Of a stretch of DNA of 14,043 nt, positions 7,208 through 14,043 are shown in pieces; within the stretch, counting starts at the first letter, position 1, and each line of letters begins with the position of its first letter. The DNA comes from Vairimorpha apis BRL 01 (Eukaryota; Microsporidia; Nosematidae), in NCBI GenBank assembly GCA_000447185.1, contig KE647137.1, positions 1 through 14,043 of the forward strand, written 5' to 3'. A model generated the notes under the pieces. That model made no database searches. It saw nothing but the letters and a program-made list of their open reading frames with translations, and was not told where the DNA came from. The translations under genes and the position numbers were made by a program.

Positions 7208-9305
7208 AAATAAATTTTTTAAGAATATACTGTGATTTTGTATGTTTTCTAAACAAAAATAGTTGATTTTTTAAGATTTAAAGGAGTAAAAAATTTTGAA
7301 AATATATTTAAAGTATTATAAAAATGAAAATAATTTTTAAATGTTACATATTTATAGAAATATTTATTTGATATCAAATAATTTATGAAACAAAAAACAA
7401 TGCTTTTATTAATATATTTAAATGCTATAATCTTTTATTTAAATATTATTTATGATTTTTAATAGCTCTATATAGAATGTTTTTATCTGATTTTTAATTA
7501 AAAAGATTTTTTAATCTTTTAAATATTATATTTATATTTTATATTCTTGTATTAATAGAATATATAATTAGATGGTTTTTTTTAACTTCTTTAAAAGGTA
7601 AAATTTATGATTTAATTCAAATAATGTTGTTTTTACTTTAAAAATATTATTATTTTTTTTAATAACTATAAACCCATTGTTTTAATAATATAAAATACAA
7701 TAATATGTAAAAACTTTAAATATTTAATTTTTTATTGCTATAAAATGTTATATTATTTTTAAATTTTAATGTTTTTAATCTTTACATTTAGATTCGTAAT
7801 TTTATCTGATTAATAATTTTTTAAATATATAATTAAATTTTTTAAAATATTATCAAATAAAATTTAAATTATTTTAAAATTAGATATAAAAATTTCGCAT
7901 AATACAATATTTTACAAGTTTATTATAATAAAAAAATTTATTATAAAAGATTTATATATTTATTTTATTATTTTTTGATGTATATTTTTTAAATTTACAA
8001 AATTTCTTAAATTTGATCAAGTATTTGTTATTTTTATATAAAATTAACATTTAAGACAAACTTTTCTAATTTATAACAAATTTTTATATTGATTATCTAA
8101 TTGTGTGCAATAAACAATTTAAAGAAAATTATTTTTAATATAGTTAAAGGAAATATTTTAATTTTTATTTAAAAAAAACAGTATTAATTATTTTAAAGTG
8201 TATATTAAATCTCTAACTTTTAAAAAGACTCTATAGTGCATTTCTATGTAGTACAGAAAAAATGGCAATATAGCATAAACAGAAGAGTCACGTTAGTAAA
8301 TTAATGTTGTCTAAAGCAGTATTGATATTTATTAACCAAAAATAAAAAATCTTTCACATAAAAAACAAATGATTTTTTTAAATCTTTTCTATATTTTACT
8401 TAATATTTTAAGAAAACAAGATAAAAACAAAATTTTTTATTACCAAATTTATCATTAATTTTATTTATATGTAATTTGTAAGCATCATTTAATTTTTATT
8501 TACTTTAATTAACTTAAATATTATGAATTCGATAAATTAAACAAAAGTTTAAACTATTGTAAAAATTTTAATTATGATTTTCAAATTTTTAACCTTTTAT
8601 TATTATTATTTTTGTTCACAACAATGTTAGACAAATAACATTATAAAGTATTATAAAAATAAACTTAAAAAAAGAAATTTAGTTGTTTATATTTTTTAAT
8701 AATACAATAATACTTTATATAAAGTAACTAACATTAAACAATAAAATATATTATTACATTTTGTAAAAATATTAAAATTTTATTAATGATATTATTTTCA
8801 TATAATATGTATTTTAAAATATTATCATTAATAACTATAAAAAAAATTTTTGATCAATTAAAAGAAATTAGTTTTTATTTAAATCCAAAACCTATTTGTA
8901 AAATTTTTAATTGATTTTTGTCTAATATTATATTAAGTTTTAAATATCATTAACACATAAATTTAAATGTTAAATTATATATAAACAATAAAAACAACAT
9001 TTAAAGACATTTAAAATTAACTTTTCAAATAAATATCAAAGGTAAGCTTTTATAAAAAAAAATATTTTTAAAATTAAAAATAAAATGCTAAAACATATTG
9101 TATACATCTTAGTTTATACTACATTACATAATATTTTTTATTTTTTTGAGAAAAATTTTTATACATACTTTATAAACTATTTTAAAAATAAAAATACTTT
9201 CGATTAATAAAAGCTAAAATAAATATCTTATATTTTTTTATAGAACCTGACAACATTTAACAAAAAATTATTTACAATAAATTTACATACATTAAAGTTT
9301 ATTTT
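7208..9305. other. 2.1-kb gene-free AT-rich region
   Basis: This is the longest non-coding stretch in the window. It lies between the 5' side of the Cdc20/Cdh1 gene and the 3' end of MOT1. A+T is near 90% by eye and stops are frequent in all frames. No degraded gene is recognisable. A near-palindrome with 19-nt arms and one mismatch (8780-8798 with 8816-8834) is within what chance gives in such DNA. The only island of different composition is at 8227-8324 and is listed separately. Confidence 0.55.
8227..8324. ncRNA. Candidate structured RNA in a GC-richer island, unidentified
   Basis: About 31 of 98 bases are G or C here, roughly three times the surrounding level and above the local coding regions. 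No frame is open through it, so it is not obviously coding. GACTCT at 8227-8232 can pair with AGAGTC at 8284-8289, enclosing 51 nt. On the - strand that stem is followed at once by TTTTT (8226-8222), as expected of a Pol III terminator, although a T6 inside the element argues against a simple Pol III transcript. I do not recognise a tRNA, snRNA, SRP RNA or RNase P RNA. The strand is undetermined. Confidence 0.35.
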
Positions 9306-12300
9306 TTATTTACTGAACCTCTCCAATAGATCTTTTGTATCCATAGTTTCAATATCTGCGTTTTGTTGAGATATTACACTAGAAGCTATAAACACTTTAA
9401 AACTTTGGAGATCCATTACTTTTTGCTCTATAGTATCTTTAGCTATTAATCTAAAAACATTCACTGTATTTTTTTGACCAATACGATGAGCTCTATCCAT
9501 AGCTTGAAGATCATTAAATGGATTCCAATCATGCTCGTAAAAAATAACAGTATCAGCTCCAGTTAAATTTAATCCAAGTCCTCCGATGTGTGTGGTTAAA
9601 AATAAAATAGGAATGTTTCCAGTATTGAAGTCTGTTGCTATTTTTGATCTTTTACTTGCAGGAACGGTTCCATCTAACCTCAAAAATTTAAGGCTAAATT
9701 TTTTAATAAAATCATGTATCACATAATCAATAGTAGTTTTATACTGAAAAAAAATTAAAATCTTATTTCTCATTTCTTCACCTCCACAAAGATTAATAAT
9801 ATCCTCCAGTGCTTTTACCTTACAAGACTTCTCTAAAGATGATTTAAAATAAGAAATATGCGAACTTGCATTAAGCAAGTTTCTTGTTCGATTTAAACCT
9901 TCAGCTTTATTTTGAAAAGTTTTATAATTTATATTTTCTATATTACTTTGACCTTCTTCTGCAATACGACTATATATCGCAGTCTGTTCTGGTCCCATTT
10001 CAACGTTAATATCTCTTATAATTTTAGGTGGTAGATCAGTTAATACATCAACTTTTAATCTTCTTAATATAAATGGAAGTGTTTTTTATTTAAAATCTCA
10101 AGCTGATTATGAATTTCATGAATTTCTGAATCTGACATTTTTGAATTCATATAAGGAATATCTTTAACATTTCCGAGATAATTTGGCATAAGAAGGTTAA
10201 AAAGAGAAACTAAATCTTCAACACTATTATGAATTGGAGTACCTGTCAAAATCAAACGTCTAGAAGATTTAATTTTACTTATTCTTTGATATAGTAATGT
10301 ATTTGAATTTCTTAATATATGACCCTCATCAAAAATTACGTAAAACCAATCTTCATCAATAAAATTGCAATAATCATTTCTAAAAGAATCATAACTAGTA
10401 ATCAACAGATCAAAATCCAATTTTTTATTTTTCTTGTAACAAAGGGGCTTAAAATTAGGAAAAAATTTTAAAATTTCATATTCCCAATGACCAGTTAAGC
10501 TTGAAGGACAAATAATTAAAGCTTTTCTATCTGTATTATAAATTTCAGAACATAAAAATGTCAAAACTTGCATAGTTTTTCCAAGTCCCATGTCATCAGC
10601 CAAAATTCCATTTAATCCAAATTTATATAAAAAATTAATCCATTTTATTCCATCTGATTGATATTTTCTTAAAACTGCTACAGTAGGACATTTAATTGTA
10701 TAATTAGCTATTTTGTTTGAATCTAAAAGTGATTCTAAATCTTTTTTCTGCTCAATTATTTTAAGTTTCCATTTTTCTGAAATATAACTATTTATTCTAA
10801 AATTTAATTTAGGAATTATAAAAGAAAAAAGTTTTGAAGCAATCTTTTGATTTTCAGATAAGCTGATTTGTTTTAACAATGGTTTTACAAATAAAGGATA
10901 GAAAGAATGATCTATATTTTCTATTAATTGTTCTAAGATAAGAAAATCAAAATCACTGAATAATTTTTCAATAAAATCTTCCAAAAAATTTATTTTACTT
11001 ATAAAACCTTTAAGAATTAAAATAGATTTTTTTTCATAACTTTCTTCATATAAAAATTTCATATTATCATAATTTTTTTCATAAAATAAAATTGTTTTCT
11101 CAAAAAATGTTATCTTTTCTTCATTTTTTAAAATGTATTCATAAAATTTCGTACTAAAAACTCTCAATCCAAAATTTTTAAAAAAATTATAAAATTAGAA
11201 TTACCTTCAAGTATGTATTTAAAGGCATCTATTAAAAAATTTCTAAATTAATATTTTTTACATCATAAAAATCAATAATTATTTTCGAAAAAAATTCTAA
11301 GAAATATGAACATGTTTCATAAACGAAAAAATTAATTGTATGTTTATCTAGTCTAGGTAAATTTAAAACAGCAACATATCTTAAAAAATCTCTATATATA
11401 CTGTCTCCAAATAAATGTAATGATTTATAGTTTGAATCATTTAATTTTTCTGTTAATTCTTTTAAAGGTGTATATCTAAAATCGAAAAAATTTTTATATA
11501 AATTTTCAACACAAAATGATTCATCATTATCAAATGATTTATATTTTTTATATTTTCTTCTGTAAAAAGTGTTCTATTTTTATTGTATAACATTTTAAAT
11601 ACTTCACCTATCGATGTTTCTGATTTATCTTCAATTATCTCTAATTCTCCTAATTTACAAATACTTTCAAAAAGTTTAACACGATTTTTAAATATATTAT
11701 TAATTCCAATAGATTTTATTCCGCTCTTTGTAAAAAATGAATCATCATATGAAACAAATAAATTTTTATCATACGGTTCATATAACGATGTAGATAAAAT
11801 ATTTAAAAAATGATTGACAAAATTAACGCTTAATGATTTTTTAGAATTTAAAATATTTATAGCTTCTTCACGAATTTCTTCATTTTCATCAATTAGAATT
11901 AATTCACCAATTAAAAACGTTAGAGATTCGTCATCAAACTTTTCCGATACTTTCAATACACTTTTTCTTACGTCAGAAACGGGCGAAGTAAAGTAATTAT
12001 ATAAAATTGTAGTATCTTCAATGACAAATTCACCTTTTGCCAATAAAGTAATAATTGATACCTTTGAAACAGAAATTTCTTCATTATCTTTAATATTTTC
12101 AAGACATTTTTCAAAAACAATTTTTTTATTACAATAATCATAAAAATAAACTAAAAGTTCTGCTGCTAAAAACTTTACATCTTCATCTGTTGCATTTAAA
12201 AGTTTTGTTAAATTATCACAAAATTCTTTTTTATTAGAAATATAATTTTTTAAACTTTTCAAAGCTAGTAAACCTGAATATTGTGTTTGCCAATCATCAT

Positions 12301-13051
12301 TTTGAAGAAATTTCATTAATTGATTAATAATATTATTTCTAGGAATACGATTATATATTAAAGATAATAAAGTAGCTGCTGTTTCTCTAACAGGTGCTGT
12401 TGTTTTATCATCAATAAAATCATTAAATTTATCTGAAATTAAAATTTCATATATTTTTAAAAAAATACTAGAATCTATTTTTATTTCAATTGAACCTTTA
12501 GTTTCTGATTCAAAAATAGCGCAATATGCTAAAAATGCACCGTGTCGCTTGTTCCATTCATAATTTAATAAATTATTAGTTATGTTTTCAAAAAAATCCA
12601 TAATGTTATTTATAGGTTTATCTAAAATTTTTTGCTTTTTAATAACTATTCTAGAATCAGCTTTAAAATCTATTTCATTAACAATATTTGTTTCAACATG
12701 TTCTAAATCTGTCATTTTTTTTAAGAGACGTTTTTGCTCAGATAAAGACAATTTTTTTCCTTCAAACTCTTCTCCAGTTGAACTTAAGTATTCATCTTTA
12801 TTGTCTTGAAATTCTATAATAAAATCAGTGACAAGCTTAAATTGAAACATAATTGATTTAAGAATTTCAGCGCCATTTAAACGATCATCTAAATTTCTTG
12901 AAATTAGTAATTTATATATATTTTTACAAATATAAGGTGTAAAATCAATATATTCTTTTATTTGAAAACAGAGTTCCTCAGTAGTATATTTTTTTATTAA
13001 TTTTGAATTATTAGAATTAAGGGTATTAAAAAATTTTTCTAATTTATTCAT
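9306..13051 (-). CDS. MOT1: MOT1/BTAF1 TBP-removing ATPase, four frameshifts
   Basis: Mot1 is the Swi2/Snf2 ATPase that strips TATA-binding protein from DNA. Its N-terminal HEAT repeats grip TBP, and residues around NKRHGAFLAY recall the W-x-x-RHGA motif of Mot1 HEAT repeats. The C-terminal ATPase has motif I DDMGLGKT (about 820-827), Ia LIICPSSLTGHWE, II DEGH (909-912), III LTGTP (936-940), V (about 1154-1171) and VI QAMDRAHRIGQ (1184-1194). DEGH and SLTGHWE are characteristic of Mot1/BTAF1. The reading frame breaks four times, near 11544-11549, 11234-11239, 11180-11186 and 10082-10087. Each break needs one extra base, and conserved or coding-like sequence resumes directly. Joined, the protein is about 1249 residues, well below the roughly 1850 of yeast or human. 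The two middle breaks are supported by coding character, not by conserved motifs. The start at 13051 follows CCC directly. The ATPase motifs are complete. Confidence 0.92.
10082..10087 (-). other. MOT1 frameshift site d (A6 run)
   Basis: T6 on the + strand. The upstream frame ends EILNKKHFHLY then stop. The -1 frame gives LPFILRRLKVDVLTDLPPKI, the strongly conserved Snf2 segment that must follow the first helicase lobe. This is the best supported of the four breaks. Confidence 0.85.
11180..11186 (-). other. MOT1 frameshift site c (T7 run)
   Basis: A7 on the + strand. The frame carrying DAFKYILEGNSNF reaches a TGA shortly after, while the main downstream frame (FGLRVFSTKFYEY) is again -1. The T7 run is the likeliest site; the neighbouring A5 and T4 runs cannot be excluded. 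Confidence 0.55.
11234..11239 (-). other. MOT1 frameshift site b (T6 run)
   Basis: A6 on the + strand, T6 in the gene. The upstream frame ends NINLEIF at two stops in a row. The -1 frame continues LIDAFKYILEGNSNF. One extra T joins them. Confidence 0.6.
11544..11549 (-). other. MOT1 frameshift site a (A6 run)
   Basis: T6 on the + strand. The first MOT1 frame would end at 11462 in a low-complexity tail (LDIHL). The -1 frame runs on with well-formed coding sequence (KSFDNDESFCVENLYKNFFD). One more A joins them as NIKKYKSF. Confidence 0.65.
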
Positions 13052-13054
13052 GGG
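13052..13054 (-). promoter_or_regulatory. CCC start-proximal motif of MOT1
   Basis: GGG on the + strand gives CCC directly touching the ATG at 13051, the same arrangement as at RPB10. Confidence 0.72.
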
Positions 13055-14043
13055 TTTGTAAAAATATTTGTATTTATATAAAAAAACAAAAAATATTTTA
13101 AATATAATAAAAATAGTATATTTATGCTTTTTAATGGTATTAAAATTTAAAAAATAAACAATATAGTAATTGTTTTGTTTATTTGTTGGTTTATATATTA
13201 TTAATTAATAAACAAAATTTTAAATAAAAATAACTTTAAAAAATTATGTATTGATATTTACTTTATTTTTTACTTTTGATATTTTTAAAATTTTATTTGG
13301 TAAGTTGTTTAAATCTGTTTCTTTACATTTTTGATTTTAATAATTTTAAAAGTAAAATTTTACAAGTTTTTATAATTTTTCAAAATAATATAGTAGTATT
13401 AAAATTTTACGAATTATTATTCAAAAAATAATAATATTAATAATATATTAATAATATATAAATAATATATAAATAATATATAAATAATATATAAATAATA
13501 TATAAATAATATATAAATAATATATAAATAATATATAAATAATATATAAATAATATATAAATAATTTTAAAAAGTATATAAATTGTATTTTTTTTACATG
13601 AATATTCAAAATATATAAAATTGTAAAGCCTTCTTCATGTAAAAATTTAATGTCTATTTCAATTTTTTATAATTAATTTTATTATACTATTATAAATATT
13701 TTTAATAATTTGTAATCCAACAAATGAGCATTAAACATTTTTAATTAGATTAAATGTAAATATTTTATTTAACTTTTTATTTATTTAATTTTATGTTTAT
13801 AAGCCAAAATTTCTTTTCAACAAATAAAAAAAATATTATTTTACAAATATTTAGATTTATATATTAATGTTTATTTCGATTAAATTTCAAATTAAATATT
13901 TAAAAAATTACAAAAAACTCCTTTATTTTTTTAAATTTAATAACTTTTGTTTGACGTTTAATAATAATGATAAATATAAAAATTTTATACTTATAAAAAA
14001 AATATTTTTAAAAAACAATTAAAACATTTACATTCATTATAAT
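13055..14043. other. Gene-free right end of the window
   Basis: About 990 bp upstream of MOT1, overwhelmingly A/T, with no coding frame or RNA gene that I can recognise. It contains the 11-bp minisatellite listed separately. Any promoter elements of MOT1 beyond the CCC motif cannot be distinguished from background. Confidence 0.5.
13431..13565. repeat. 11-bp AT-only minisatellite, ten perfect copies
   Basis: The unit ATAATATATAA repeats ten times without a single mismatch from 13451 to 13560. It is followed by a partial copy (ATAAT, 13561-13565) and preceded by a one-mismatch copy at 13440-13450 and a shortened one at 13431-13439. The gradient from imperfect left copies to perfect ones indicates recent expansion. 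It lies about 380 bp upstream of the MOT1 start. Confidence 0.95.

Noticed and set aside
8780..8834. Inverted repeat with 19-nt arms and one mismatch
   Set aside because: The arms are nearly all A/T. A rough estimate for this composition and window size gives about one such repeat by chance, and there is no supporting context.
11583..12809. Three open frames (60-76 codons) on the + strand within MOT1
   Set aside because: They are antisense to MOT1, have low-complexity Ser/Ile/Phe-rich products and no CCC motif at their starts.
1..14043. tRNA genes, mobile elements, CRISPR arrays, introns
   Set aside because: No T-loop consensus with a fitting acceptor stem, no transposase or reverse-transcriptase frame, and no spaced direct repeats were seen. 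The genes need no intron to explain them, since every break is a single-base shift.

Overview
The window looks like nuclear DNA of a microsporidian, a reduced intracellular fungal relative. All seven protein genes are eukaryotic information-processing or cell-cycle genes. They are intronless and short for their families, and the DNA is extremely AT-rich, with intergenic stretches close to 90% A+T by eye. Six of the seven genes have a CCC or CCCC triplet within 0 to 7 bases of the start ATG, which is the start-proximal signal reported from microsporidia. Coding sequence is about 62% of the window. I cannot name the species. The long gaps fit an AT-rich, expanded-intergenic lineage (Nosema-like in style) better than a compact Encephalitozoon-type genome.

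Layout, left to right: RPA2 (single-strand DNA binding, + strand, 256-912) converges on TFIIE beta (- strand, 1807-1188). MCM5 (replicative helicase subunit, - strand, 4454-2422) follows. A PIN1/ESS1-type prolyl isomerase (- strand, 5455-5042) and RNA polymerase subunit RPB10 (+ strand, 5485-5706) are divergent, with only 29 bp between their start codons. A Cdc20/Cdh1-type WD40 activator of the anaphase-promoting complex (- strand, 7189-6152) converges on RPB10. A 2.1-kb AT-rich gap follows, holding one GC-richer 98-bp island that may be an RNA gene. MOT1, the Swi2/Snf2 ATPase that removes TBP from DNA, fills 13051-9306 on the - strand. The right end is gene-free and carries a clean 11-bp minisatellite.

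Functionally, four genes belong to nuclear transcription: TFIIE beta, RPB10, MOT1, and PIN1/ESS1 through the Pol II C-terminal domain. Two belong to replication (RPA2, MCM5) and one to mitotic exit (Cdc20/Cdh1). They are scattered single genes rather than an operon or a dedicated system. I see no mobile element, virus, CRISPR array or toxin, and no convincing new multi-gene system.

The most striking feature is that three genes are broken by frameshifts: TFIIE beta once, MCM5 once and MOT1 four times. All six breaks have the same polarity (one base missing), and five lie at A/T homopolymers of 6-7 bases. The flanking frames stay highly conserved, so these look like homopolymer under-calls in the assembly or transcript-level slippage, not old pseudogenes. 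I annotate each as a single gene.
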